This document shows positions 9,628-19,631 of a stretch of 64,000 bases of DNA, piece after piece (the first letter of the stretch is position 1; the number at the start of each line of letters is the position of its first letter). The stretch covers positions 3,906,001 to 3,970,000 of the forward strand of contig NZ_JACHNF010000001.1 of assembly GCF_014205295.1 (NCBI RefSeq), in the 5' to 3' direction. Origin of the DNA: Kribbella solani. Its GTDB lineage: Bacteria > Actinomycetota > Actinomycetes > Propionibacteriales > Kribbellaceae. The position numbers and the translations under genes are program-made. A model generated the notes under the pieces. It did no database searches. It saw only the letters and a list, made by a program, of their open reading frames with translations, and was not told where the DNA came from.

Positions 9628-12600
9628 ATGTTCGGTCCCCGATGGCTCTCCCCGGCTCGCTGGATCGCCGCGCTGCTGCTGGCGGTGGCTCTGGTCGCCA
9701 CCGTCGCCGTTCCCGCCCGGGCCGGCGACGAACCACCGGACGGCGACCTGCCGCTGCCCGAGTGTCCGGCCTTCACCGGCGATCCGTCCGCCGCCGACGA
9801 GTTGGAGGCGTACAAGCTCGCGCTCGCCTGTGGCGTCAACATCGAGGTCATGTCATTGCGGGACGTCGATCGGCAGGCGTACGCGACGCCGGCCGGTCTG
9901 CTCGACACCCAGATCGCGGTCGAGCCGTACTGGGTCCAGAACGCGGCCGGCGCCTGGGTCGACATCGATCCGGGCTTCGTCGCCCGGCCGGACGGTTCCG
10001 CCCAAGCGGCGGCGACGGTGATCCGAGTCGAGACCGGTGCCGGCGGGACCGCGCCGTTCGTGACCGCGACCGACGCGGACAGCGGCGCACTATCGCTGAC
10101 CTGGCCGAAAGGCTCCCTTCCCAAGCCGGTACTGAACGGAGCGGTGGCCACGTACCCGAATGTGCTGCCCGATGTCGACCTGGCGGTCCAGGCCGAGGCG
10201 GTCGGCTTCTCCTGGGTGCTGGTCGTGAAGACCGCGGAGGCGGCGAAGAATCCGGAGCTCGCAACCATCCGGGTCGGGATCACGACGACCGGGCTGACCG
10301 TGGCGGAGGACCCTGAGGGCACTGGGTCCGGCCGCGTCGATGTACTGGACGCGAGCGGCAACGTGGTCTTCGAAGCCGGGCAGGGCATCATGTGGGATTC
10401 CTCGACGGCCGGTACCGCCCGAAGCCCGCGCCCCGCCAGTACCACCCCTACCGCCACACCTACCACCACCGGGGCCGACCCCGGCCGGATCGGCGAGGTC
10501 GACGTCCGGAAGACCGGGACGGGGCTCACCCTGACCCCGGACCCGAAGCTGCTCGCCGACCCGGGCCTGACCTTCCCGCTGTACATCGACCCGCCGTTCA
10601 CCTCCACCCGCAAGGCCTGGGCGAACGTGTTCCAGGGGCGGGCGAGCACGGGCTGGACCGGCGACACCAGCTGGCCACGGTCCGGCGGTATGCGGGTCGG
10701 CCGGGACACCTGGAGCACCTGCGGCGACGGCTGTGGTTTGTGGCGATCGGTGATCAAGCTCGACATCGGGAAGCTGAACGGCAAGTACATTGCCTCGGCG
10801 AGCGTCAACATGCTGCAGACCCATACCGGTGGCTGCGCGAACCAGGGCCTGCAACTGTGGCGTACCGCGGAGATCTCGAACGGGACCTCCTGGAACGGCG
10901 TCGACTGGCTCTACGGCGATCCGCTGCAGTCCAAGTCGGTGCCGTCGTCGAACACCACCGGCTGCTCGGGCAAGTCCGACGAGTGGGTCGAGTTCGACGG
11001 CGCGAACGTGAAGAAGCGCGTCCAATCGGCGGCCGACCACAAGTACGACGCGATCAGCTTCGGCCTGCGGTCGTCCGACGAGGGCTCCCGGGACGCGTGG
11101 CGGCGGATCAAGACCTCCACGGTGAAGCTGCACGTCACTTACTACATCTACCCGCCGCACCCGGACCGGCTGACGGTCGACGGTGCCGGCTGCGACCCCA
11201 CCGAATCCGGTTCACCCTGGGTCAACGAGCGGTACCCGGTCTTCTCCGCGCGGGCCCGGTCGTCGGAGTCCGAGTCCGTGTACCTACGGTTCCGCGTACG
11301 CAAGGTTGCCGAGGAGACCAACTTCTTCTGGTACCGCACGCCGGCTCCGATCGCGGCCGGTGCAACACACGCCAAGAAGACCACCACCGCGTTGCCCGAT
11401 GGCCCGTACAAGTGGCAGGCGCGGAGCGACTCGCGCCAGACCGAAGCGGTGAACTCCGGCTATACGGGCTATTGCTACTTCAAGGTGGACGCGACGACAC
11501 CGACCGTACCGGTGGTGACCGGGCCGACGGGGGCTGTCACCGAAGGTACGACCGTCAGCCTGCCGATCTCGGCCACCGACCCGTTGGTGAACGGTTCCCG
11601 ATCGGGCCTGAACCGCTTCGAGTACTCCTGGAACACCGACACCTTCGATCAGCAGGTTGCGTCGACCGGTACGGCGACGATCAAACGTCAGGCGGTCGCG
11701 GCGGGGCGGCACGTCCTGTACGTCCGCGCGGTCGACAACGCCGGCAACAAGTCGAGCCACAAGGTGTTCACCTTCTTCGCCGGCCGGAACATCCCGGCCA
11801 CGCCGATGGCCGCCTGGCGGCTGGGTGGGGATCTCGTCGACGACACCGCGCACGGCAAGAACCTGACCGTCCGTACCGGCACCCCGGGCTTCGCGACCGA
11901 TCCCGGCGATCCCGCGAACACCGCGGTCAAGTTCGGCGGCAACGACTGCCTCAGCGGACCGACGACGATCCGTACCGACGCGGCCTTCACCGTCGCCCTG
12001 TCGGTCCGGATGGACGCGATCAGCGGCAGCGGGTACTCGAAGGTGCTTGCCCAGGGCAACGCGAGCCACTCGATGTTCCAGATCCAGCACAACAGTACTG
12101 ACAACCGGTGGTCGTTCTCCCTGGTGGACGCGCCGGGCGACACGTACGGCTGGAAGAGCGTCAGTATCGCCAGCCCGGTCGCGCTCGGGAAGTGGTTACG
12201 GATCGTCGCGACGTACGACCCGGACGCCGGGCTGTCGAGGCTGTACTTCAACGGCACCCAGGTCGGTGAACTCCCGGTCAGCTTCACGCCCTGGAACGCG
12301 ACCACCTTCTTCAGCCTCGGCTGCCTGCCGACCGCGAGTGGCCGCGCCGCGCACGGGTTCACCGGCGCGGTGGACAACGTCGGCCTCTGGCAGGGCTTGC
12401 TGACCGCGGCCGACATCAAGGCCGGCGCGGTGCTGCCGGCCGGCGAGGTCGCGCGCTGGGAACTGCGCGGCGACGGCACCGACAGCAGTGGTTTCGATCG
12501 AGGCCTCACGCTGCCCGCCTCGGCCGAGCCGGACTTCGACCCCTTCGGCCGGCCGGATGGCGCACTGGTCCTGGACGGACAGTCCTGCGCGACCACGAAT

Positions 12601-13716
12601 CCACCGATCGCGCCGTCCGACGCGCCCTTCGGGATCGGCGCGTGGGTCAAACCGGCCCGGCTGACCGGAGGCCGTCAGGTCCTGTTCTCCCAGTCCGGCT
12701 CGGCCGGCGCCGGGTTCGCGATGATGATCACCGCGGACGGCAAATGGGAGCTGGGCGCGGTCTCCCAGCTCGGGACCGCGACGATGGCGCCGCGCTCCGC
12801 AGGCTCCTACACCCCGCCGAAGCTCGGCTGGCAGTACGTCGAGTTCCAATACCACGGCGACGGGCAGTGGGTGGTGAGCGTCGACGGCGGCCGCGGGCAG
12901 TCCTGGTCGCGGGGCGTACCCGGTATCGCGAACGCGCCGCTGAAGGTCGGCTGCCTCGATACCGGAACGGGGCCACGGGACGGTTTCGAGGGCATGCTCC
13001 ACGACGTCCAGGTGTGGCGCGGCATCAAGCCGGTGACCTCGCCGCGGACCTCGCCACCGGCCGAGCTCGCGTCGTGGTGGGCACTCGAGGAGAGCGGAGC
13101 CGACGAGTCCGGTAACGGCCGGAACCTCAGCTTCAGCGCCGAACCCCGGTTCAACGACGGCTGGTGGGACAACCCGGACAGCGCGCTCGAGCTCACCGGT
13201 TCGAGCCATGCGGCGACCGCCACACCGGTCGTCGGCACTGATACCTCCTTCACCGTCGGTGCCTGGGTGCGGCTCGACTCACTCGGCGCCGACCAGACCG
13301 TGCTGTCGGCGGCCGGCGCGAACACGACCGGCTTCGCGCTGCGATTCAACGCAAGCGAGCAACGGTTCGAATTCGGGATGGCGTCGCAGGACGCCGGTAC
13401 CGACGTCACCTACGGCTGGGCCCGCGGCGGCCCGGCGCCGGTAGTGGGCACCTGGTACTTCCTCGTCGGCAGCTTCGACCTGCGCACCAAGGCGACCCGC
13501 CTGTATGTGGACGGCGCCCAGGTCGCCGCCGGCACCGGACCGGCTCGCCCTTGGAAGGCCGCGGGGCCGTTCGCCCTCGGCGCGGCCGCCACCACCAGCG
13601 GTACGCCGTCGGGCCACCTGACCGGGCGCATCGACGATGTCGTTGCCTGGCGCAACGTCGTCTCCGCTCACGCGGTCGCGAACATGTTCGGCACCAATGA
13701 GAAGGCGGTGAGCTAG
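9628..13716 (+). CDS. secreted LamG-domain protein upstream of Rhs
   Basis: This 1362-residue exported protein has a signal peptide at residues 1-33 (WIAALLLAVALVATVAVPARA). A middle region at about 325-510 resembles DNRLRE-type domains (SGGMRVGRDTW, KLDIGKLNGKYIASASVNML). An Ig-like stretch follows. Then come three concanavalin/LamG jelly-roll modules starting at about residues 723 (AAWRLGGDLVDDTAHGKNLT), 937 (ARWELRGDGTDSSGFDRGL) and 1144 ([20 protein letters not shown]). The ATG at 9628 was preferred over upstream starts because it places the signal peptide at the N-terminus. The stop is 2 bp before the Rhs start, so both form one operon. The likely role is surface binding or presentation of the Rhs protein (inference). 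Confidence 0.85.
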   Translation: MFGPRWLSPARWIAALLLAVALVATVAVPARAGDEPPDGDLPLPECPAFTGDPSAADELEAYKLALACGVNIEVMSLRDVDRQAYATPAGLLDTQIAVEPYWVQNAAGAWVDIDPGFVARPDGSAQAAATVIRVETGAGGTAPFVTATDADSGALSLTWPKGSLPKPVLNGAVATYPNVLPDVDLAVQAEAVGFSWVLVVKTAEAAKNPELATIRVGITTTGLTVAEDPEGTGSGRVDVLDASGNVVFEAGQGIMWDSSTAGTARSPRPASTTPTATPTTTGADPGRIGEVDVRKTGTGLTLTPDPKLLADPGLTFPLYIDPPFTSTRKAWANVFQGRASTGWTGDTSWPRSGGMRVGRDTWSTCGDGCGLWRSVIKLDIGKLNGKYIASASVNMLQTHTGGCANQGLQLWRTAEISNGTSWNGVDWLYGDPLQSKSVPSSNTTGCSGKSDEWVEFDGANVKKRVQSAADHKYDAISFGLRSSDEGSRDAWRRIKTSTVKLHVTYYIYPPHPDRLTVDGAGCDPTESGSPWVNERYPVFSARARSSESESVYLRFRVRKVAEETNFFWYRTPAPIAAGATHAKKTTTALPDGPYKWQARSDSRQTEAVNSGYTGYCYFKVDATTPTVPVVTGPTGAVTEGTTVSLPISATDPLVNGSRSGLNRFEYSWNTDTFDQQVASTGTATIKRQAVAAGRHVLYVRAVDNAGNKSSHKVFTFFAGRNIPATPMAAWRLGGDLVDDTAHGKNLTVRTGTPGFATDPGDPANTAVKFGGNDCLSGPTTIRTDAAFTVALSVRMDAISGSGYSKVLAQGNASHSMFQIQHNSTDNRWSFSLVDAPGDTYGWKSVSIASPVALGKWLRIVATYDPDAGLSRLYFNGTQVGELPVSFTPWNATTFFSLGCLPTASGRAAHGFTGAVDNVGLWQGLLTAADIKAGAVLPAGEVARWELRGDGTDSSGFDRGLTLPASAEPDFDPFGRPDGALVLDGQSCATTNPPIAPSDAPFGIGAWVKPARLTGGRQVLFSQSGSAGAGFAMMITADGKWELGAVSQLGTATMAPRSAGSYTPPKLGWQYVEFQYHGDGQWVVSVDGGRGQSWSRGVPGIANAPLKVGCLDTGTGPRDGFEGMLHDVQVWRGIKPVTSPRTSPPAELASWWALEESGADESGNGRNLSFSAEPRFNDGWWDNPDSALELTGSSHAATATPVVGTDTSFTVGAWVRLDSLGADQTVLSAAGANTTGFALRFNASEQRFEFGMASQDAGTDVTYGWARGGPAPVVGTWYFLVGSFDLRTKATRLYVDGAQVAAGTGPARPWKAAGPFALGAAATTSGTPSGHLTGRIDDVVAWRNVVSAHAVANMFGTNEKAVS

Positions 13717-13718
13717 CG

Positions 13719-16700
13719 ATGCGGATTCGCAGCGGTCACAAACGTCGCACGGTCGGAGCCGGTCTCGTCGCCGTCTCGATGATCCTGTCCATCCTCGTCC
13801 ACACGTCGGCCCCGGCCTTCGCCGGCTTCGAGCGCAACCCACAGGCGTACTCGTCGACCCCTGTCGAGGCCGTCGCCGGCGCTGATTCGGCCTTCCGGGA
13901 CGCGGCAGCGAACTGGTCCGGACGGCCCGCCGACGCGGGTGGCGACGCCGACGACGGCGACTGGTCCGCCACCGACCTGGCGGCGGCCGGTTCCTGGGCG
14001 CAGGGCGGCTCGTCCGGAGCCTTCTCCTACACGTACGACCTGCGGCTGCCACCTGCCGCCGGACCGGTGCCCTCGGTCGGACTGGCCTACTCCTCCGCCG
14101 AGCACGACGGCCGCACGTCGGGCACCAACAACCAGGCGTCGGTGGTGGGCGACGGCTGGTCGTCCTCGCCCAGCTTCATCGAGCGGACGTACGTCGCCTG
14201 CACCGACGACAAGGGTGGCAATCAGGGCACCGCGGCGACCGGTGACCGCTGCTGGGACGATGACTCGCCGGCGCTGACGATCACGCTCGACGGCGTCAGT
14301 ACGGCCCTCGTCCGTGACGACGGCACCGGGCAATGGAAGGCCGCCGACGATGTCGACTGGCGGATTCAGCACTCCGGTTCGCGGGCCACGGCGAGCGGCG
14401 CGAGTACGGAAACGTGGACCATCACGACCACCGACGGCACCAAGCACGTCTTCGGTTCCGCCGCCGCGTCCCGCTGGACGATGCCGGTGTTCGGCAACCA
14501 CTCCGGCGAAGGCTGCTTCCGCTCCGGCGACTTCAAGGCGTCGCGGTGCGATCAGGCGTACCGCTGGATGCTCGACAGGTCCGTCGACGTGCACGGGAAC
14601 TCCGCGCGGTACACCTATCAGACCGAGACCGGCCGGTACTCGGCCGCGGCCGACCTTGGCACGCAGGCGACGTACGTCCGCGACGGCTGGCTGAAAACCG
14701 TCGAGTACGGGCTGCGGACCGACGCGACCGCGGTCCGGACGGCCAAGGTGGAGTTCGCGATGGGCGATCGCTGCCTGGCCGACTGCCGCGAAGCGAACGG
14801 TGATCCGAAGCGGACGAAGTGGCCGGACACACCGTGGGACCTGGACTGCAAGGCGGGTACCAAGTGCGAGCAGTACTCGCCGGCGTTCTTCACCACCAAA
14901 CGGTTGACCGGCGTGACCACGTACGTTGCGAACGGCAACGAGTACGCACCGGTCGACTCCTGGGCGCTCACGCACAAGTTCAAGGACTACGGCGACAAGG
15001 AGCAAGTCGTCCTCTGGCTGGCGTCGGTGCAGCACACCGGACGGGTCGGTGGCACGGCGGCGACACCGCCGATGGAGTTCGGCGGGACGTTCCTGCCCAA
15101 CCGGGTCGACAACGGCGAGGCGTTCCCTGGGATCTGGCGGCCGCGGCTGACCTCGATCAAGAACGAGACCGGCGGCGTCACGACGATCAACTACACCGAA
15201 CCGGACTGCAAGGCCGGGAGCCTGCCGGCCAGTCCGGCCCAGAACGACCGGCGCTGCTTTCCCGCCCGCTACGCGCCTGAAGGGCTGACCGAGCCCGTCG
15301 ACGTCTACTTCCACAAGTACGTCGTCCGCTCGATCGCGGAGTCGGACGCGACCGGTGGCGGCGACACCGTCTGGAAGTTCTACGAGTACTCGACCACCGG
15401 CGGCGGCACGAAGGCACTGTGGGCGTGGAACGACGCCGAGTACGTGCCGAAGAAGAACCGGGACTGGAACCAGTGGCGCGGCTACGCGCAGGTCGTCACC
15501 CTGACCGGCGACCCGGCCGGTCCAGGACCGCGGTTGCGATCCCAGGCCCGGTACTACCGCGGGCTGGACGGCGACAGACTGCCGAACGGCCAGAAACGTT
15601 CGGTCGCGGTCACGGATTCGGCCGGCAACACCGCGCCGGATCATCGCGCCCTCGCCGGGGCCGAGTGGGAAACGGCTACCTACGACGACACGACCCTGAT
15701 CGGCACCGAGACGACCTGGTACTGGACGTCGCGAACCGCGAAACGCGGCTACGACGGCGGATCGATCGAGGCCTGGCTGACCGGGGATCGGCGCACCGAT
15801 ACCCGGACGCTGCTGGCGGCCTCGACCTGGCGGACCGCGCGCACCGAGACCAGCTATGACGATCACGGCCGGGAGGTGCAGGTGGATCAGCACGGCGACA
15901 TCGGCCGCGGCGGTGACGAAAGGTGTGTCCGAACGACGTACGCGGACAACACCGCTGCCTGGCTGCTGGAGTCCGTCTCGACGGTTGAATCGGTGTCGGC
16001 CGGCTGCGCGGCGACGGTGAATCGGCCCGCCGACCTGATCGGCGCCGTGCGGGCCTACTACGACGGCAGCACGTCGCTCGGCGCCGCGCCGGCCAAGGGA
16101 CTGATGACCCGGTCGGACGCGCTGGAGAGCTGGGACGGCGGCCCGGTCTACAAGCCGATCGGATCGTCCAGCTTCGACGCGCTCGGTCGTCAGGTCACGG
16201 CGACCGATGCCCTCGGCAACAAGACCACGACCGCGTACACCCCCGCCGCCGGCGGGCCAGTCACTACGGTCGTCAGCACCAACGCCCTCGGGCACGCGAC
16301 GACCACAAAACTGGCTCCCGCCTGGGGCACCGCGATCGAGACGGTGGACCCGAACGATCGGCGTACGGTCGCCAAGTACGACCCGTTCGGCCGCCGGACC
16401 GCTCTCTGGCTGCCCGGCCGGGATCCGGCCGCGGAGAGCGCGAGCCAGAAGTTCACGTACCAGATCTCACCCACCGCCCCGGCCACGGTCAAGACGGAAC
16501 GGATGATTCACGACGGCTCGTACCTGACCAGCGTCACCCTGTACGACTCGCTGCTGCGCGAACGGCAGGTCCAGGCGCAGACGAACGGCGGCCGGCTTGT
16601 CTCGCAAACGGTGTACGACTCGTACGGGCGGGAGCGGTACACGTCCGGCCCGGTGTACAACAACGAATCCGGACCGGACAGCAAGCTCGTACGCATCAGC

Positions 16701-19583
16701 CGGACGAACGATTTGTCCCGCACCGAGCTCGGGTATGACGGCGCCGGGCGAGTCACGGACGAGGTGTTCGTCGTCAAGGACCAGGAAAAGTGGCGTACGT
16801 CGTACCGTTTCGGCGGCGATGCGACGAACTGGCGGACCACCGTGATCGCGCCGGAGGGCGGGACGAGCCGATCCACTCTCGACGACGCGCTGGGCCGGAC
16901 GGTCGAACTTCGGCAGTACCACGATCGAAGCGCGACCGGCGGTTTCGACTCGACCAAGTACGCCTACGCCCCGAGCGGTCAGCTTCGGCAGGTCACCGAT
17001 CCGGCGCTGAACAAGTGGACCTACGAGTACGACCTGCGCGGGCGGCGCACCGCGCTGCACGATCCGGACACCGGTACGTCGACGACCGCGTACAACCCGG
17101 GCGGGCAGGTCACGGCGACGACCAACGCGAACCGCGAGACCTTGACCTATCAGTACGACTCGTTGAGCAGACCAACCAAGATACTGAATGGCTCCACGGT
17201 ACTCGTCGATCGCGGGTACGACACCGCCGAGTACGGCATCGGGATGCCGGCGACGGCTACCCGCTGGGTCGACGGTCAGGCGTGGACGACCGAGACCCGC
17301 AAGTACACGGCGGAAGGGCGGCCCAAGCAGGAGTACACCACGTTGCCGAGTGCCGCCGGGCCGTTGGCCGGTTCGTACTGGGAGGCGTACACGTACAACG
17401 AGGACGGTTCGTTGCACACGTACGGCGCGAAGGGCGCCGGCGGCCTGGCCGCGGAGGTGATGACGCAGTCCTACGATGCGATGGGCCGTCCCGGCCGGGT
17501 GACCGCCTGGGGCGACGACTTCGGCTTCGGCAAGGTCTATGTCGACGAAGCCACCTACTCGCCGTACGGGCAGCTGTTGCAACGCAAGCTCGGGGATCCC
17601 GTCGACGCCGCCGGCACCTCGGGACAGGTCTGGCAGACGTGGGTGTACGAAGAGGGCACCCGCCGGCTCGCGGAGTTCTACTTCGACAAGGACACCGCCG
17701 GTGAGTTCGACGGGACGAACTACGGGGTCGCGGCGTTGTCCTACCGGTACGACGCCGCGGGGAACGTTCTGTCCATCGCCGACGACCCGGTCCACACGTT
17801 GAAGGAGCTCGATCCGGAGTTGCAGTGCTTCCGCTACGACTCGCTGCAGCGGCTCACTGCCGCGTGGGCACAGGCGGGTGCGTCCGCTGCCTGCGCGACC
17901 GAACCGGCGACCGCGGTCGGTGGACCGGGTCCGTACGGGGCGACGTACCAATACGACGCCATCGGCAACCGGAAGGGCGAAACGCAATGGACTGCCAAGG
18001 GCCCGGTGACAAAGGTCTACTCGTACGACGGTCAGGACGGCGCAGGGCCGCATGAGCTGACCGGGGTGACCTCGACCGGTGGTGCATCGACCGCATTCAG
18101 GTACGACCAGGCTGGGTTCACCACGGGCATCGACCGCGGCGGCCAGGCCGACGTACTGAACTGGAACCCGGCCGGGCGGCTGGACACGATCAAGTCGAAC
18201 GGCGGAACGTCGAAGTTCGTCGACGACGCGGACGGGCAACGCATCCTGCGCGCCGACCCCAACGGTGATCTGACCGCATGGGTCGCCGGGTACGAGCTGA
18301 CGTACACCAAGGCGACCGGGAAGGTCGAGGCCACGCGCTACTACAAGCATGGCGCCGAGGTCGTCGGCGTCCGCAACGGCCGGGGCGACCTCCAGTGGCT
18401 GAGTGGCGATCATCATGGGACGAACCAATGGATCGTCAACGGGAACACGCTGACCGTGTCGGTGCGCCGGCGTGATCCGTTCGGGAACCCGCGCGGTCCG
18501 GTCCCGGCGAGCTGGCCGGACGACCGTGGCTTTGTCGGCGGGATCGAGAACGACGCGGTCCAGTTGACGACGGTCGGAGCCCGTGAGTACGACTCGGCGA
18601 CCGGGCGGTTCGTCTCGGCTGACCCGTTGATGGATCTGACCGATCCACAACAGCTCAACGGGTACGCGTACGCGAACAACTCACCGGTGACGACGTCCGA
18701 CGCGAGCGGGCTGAAGAGCGTCCGAGGGGGACCGAGGGCGCCGGCACCGGCGAAGCGGCCGAAGAAGCAGTCGAAGAGTGCCGGTGGGCAGCGCGGCGGC
18801 AAACAGCAGAACACGTCCGCGGTCGCCCGCCAGGGCAACAGCGGCCAGTCCCGGCGGGGGCCGAGCAACGAAGCCCAACCGCCAAGAGCCCCGAAGGGCA
18901 TCCCCGACCGCCCCGAAAACCCCAAACAACCAGGCAACCGCATCACCAAGGCCGGCGGAGTCGGCGTGGGCGTCTCGATCCCCGACGACCGGGAGTTCTG
19001 GGCCTGGAGCGACGCGGTGTGGACCGCGAATCGAGCCGTATGTACCGCGTTGAGCTCGTCGGCGGCGTGTTTGCTCGGATCGACGGATGACCCACCAGGC
19101 GGCTACGGAGTGTGCGGCGGCGCGAGTGCGGCGGCCGTCGTGATGGTGGGCGCCAGCATGTGCGCGGTCTACACCAGGGACGACGGCATGGTGTTCTCCA
19201 CCGCCACGCAGAAGGGGTTCAGCTCGAATGTCAGCGCCGGCATCAACGTCGGTCCGATGCTGACCGAGTCCAGCTCTGCCGACGCGATCGGCGGCACTGG
19301 CAAGGGCGGCAGTGTCGAGTCCGGCTTCTGGGACTTCCTCGGGCTCGGGAACACCGTGGTCGTCGCGGACGGGTCGGGCGACCTGACCATCAATCCGTAT
19401 CTCAGCGCCGGCGTCGGCCTGCTTCCGGTCAGCTTCACAGGCTTCGAGGAATCCGCCCAGGCCTGGACCTTCGACGAGATCGGTGATTGGGGCATCCTCG
19501 ACCCCTCCTGGCTGGGCACCGGCGGTTCCCCCCTGGGGATGACCTCCGGGCACCTGACCGCAAGCTTGCCCAAGGTTTGTTAG
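13719..19583 (+). CDS. secreted Rhs/YD-repeat protein with unidentified C-terminal domain
   Basis: This 1954-residue protein has a signal peptide (about residues 1-35, ending SAPAFA), so it is WapA-like rather than a T6SS Rhs. An N-terminal SpvB/TcdB-like region (FSYTYDLRLPPAAGPVPSVG) is followed by many YD repeats (for example LGYDGAGRVTDE, YEYDLRGRRTALHDPDTG, YRYDAAGNVLSIADD) that build a beta-cage shell. The Rhs core ends at about residues 1620-1663 with AREYDSATGRFVSADPLMDL. The remaining 290 residues are a K/Q/P-rich linker and a Gly/Ser-rich, five-cysteine domain that I do not recognise. No immunity gene follows; an SDR does. Processing and toxicity are inference from the family. Confidence 0.9.
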   Translation: MRIRSGHKRRTVGAGLVAVSMILSILVHTSAPAFAGFERNPQAYSSTPVEAVAGADSAFRDAAANWSGRPADAGGDADDGDWSATDLAAAGSWAQGGSSGAFSYTYDLRLPPAAGPVPSVGLAYSSAEHDGRTSGTNNQASVVGDGWSSSPSFIERTYVACTDDKGGNQGTAATGDRCWDDDSPALTITLDGVSTALVRDDGTGQWKAADDVDWRIQHSGSRATASGASTETWTITTTDGTKHVFGSAAASRWTMPVFGNHSGEGCFRSGDFKASRCDQAYRWMLDRSVDVHGNSARYTYQTETGRYSAAADLGTQATYVRDGWLKTVEYGLRTDATAVRTAKVEFAMGDRCLADCREANGDPKRTKWPDTPWDLDCKAGTKCEQYSPAFFTTKRLTGVTTYVANGNEYAPVDSWALTHKFKDYGDKEQVVLWLASVQHTGRVGGTAATPPMEFGGTFLPNRVDNGEAFPGIWRPRLTSIKNETGGVTTINYTEPDCKAGSLPASPAQNDRRCFPARYAPEGLTEPVDVYFHKYVVRSIAESDATGGGDTVWKFYEYSTTGGGTKALWAWNDAEYVPKKNRDWNQWRGYAQVVTLTGDPAGPGPRLRSQARYYRGLDGDRLPNGQKRSVAVTDSAGNTAPDHRALAGAEWETATYDDTTLIGTETTWYWTSRTAKRGYDGGSIEAWLTGDRRTDTRTLLAASTWRTARTETSYDDHGREVQVDQHGDIGRGGDERCVRTTYADNTAAWLLESVSTVESVSAGCAATVNRPADLIGAVRAYYDGSTSLGAAPAKGLMTRSDALESWDGGPVYKPIGSSSFDALGRQVTATDALGNKTTTAYTPAAGGPVTTVVSTNALGHATTTKLAPAWGTAIETVDPNDRRTVAKYDPFGRRTALWLPGRDPAAESASQKFTYQISPTAPATVKTERMIHDGSYLTSVTLYDSLLRERQVQAQTNGGRLVSQTVYDSYGRERYTSGPVYNNESGPDSKLVRISRTNDLSRTELGYDGAGRVTDEVFVVKDQEKWRTSYRFGGDATNWRTTVIAPEGGTSRSTLDDALGRTVELRQYHDRSATGGFDSTKYAYAPSGQLRQVTDPALNKWTYEYDLRGRRTALHDPDTGTSTTAYNPGGQVTATTNANRETLTYQYDSLSRPTKILNGSTVLVDRGYDTAEYGIGMPATATRWVDGQAWTTETRKYTAEGRPKQEYTTLPSAAGPLAGSYWEAYTYNEDGSLHTYGAKGAGGLAAEVMTQSYDAMGRPGRVTAWGDDFGFGKVYVDEATYSPYGQLLQRKLGDPVDAAGTSGQVWQTWVYEEGTRRLAEFYFDKDTAGEFDGTNYGVAALSYRYDAAGNVLSIADDPVHTLKELDPELQCFRYDSLQRLTAAWAQAGASAACATEPATAVGGPGPYGATYQYDAIGNRKGETQWTAKGPVTKVYSYDGQDGAGPHELTGVTSTGGASTAFRYDQAGFTTGIDRGGQADVLNWNPAGRLDTIKSNGGTSKFVDDADGQRILRADPNGDLTAWVAGYELTYTKATGKVEATRYYKHGAEVVGVRNGRGDLQWLSGDHHGTNQWIVNGNTLTVSVRRRDPFGNPRGPVPASWPDDRGFVGGIENDAVQLTTVGAREYDSATGRFVSADPLMDLTDPQQLNGYAYANNSPVTTSDASGLKSVRGGPRAPAPAKRPKKQSKSAGGQRGGKQQNTSAVARQGNSGQSRRGPSNEAQPPRAPKGIPDRPENPKQPGNRITKAGGVGVGVSIPDDREFWAWSDAVWTANRAVCTALSSSAACLLGSTDDPPGGYGVCGGASAAAVVMVGASMCAVYTRDDGMVFSTATQKGFSSNVSAGINVGPMLTESSSADAIGGTGKGGSVESGFWDFLGLGNTVVVADGSGDLTINPYLSAGVGLLPVSFTGFEESAQAWTFDEIGDWGILDPSWLGTGGSPLGMTSGHLTASLPKVC

Positions 19584-19615
19584 TCGGCTAAATTCTTTGT
19601 GTAGCCGACTAACAA
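19577..19615. promoter_or_regulatory. 14-bp perfect inverted repeat between Rhs gene and SDR
   Basis: TTGTTAGTCGGCTA (19577-19590) is matched exactly by its reverse complement at 19602-19615, with an 11-nt loop. The left arm includes the Rhs stop codon. No T-run follows on either side, so it is not a textbook intrinsic terminator. It ends 16 bp before the SDR start and could be an operator of a TetR- or MarR-type regulator, or a combined terminator and operator. Confidence 0.6.
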
Positions 19616-19631
19616 TATCAAGGGGCAGGTC

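Noticed and set aside
13713..16295. 860-residue minus-strand frame opposite the Rhs gene
   Set aside because: It overlaps the well-supported Rhs gene on the opposite strand and has no recognisable domain.
16467..18650. 727-residue minus-strand frame opposite the Rhs gene
   Set aside because: Shadow frame of the YD repeats; composition is Arg/Val/Leu-rich with no known domain.
19584..19631. A possible Rhs immunity gene after the Rhs protein
   Set aside because: Only 48 bp separate the Rhs stop from the SDR start and they hold a hairpin, so there is no room for an immunity gene.
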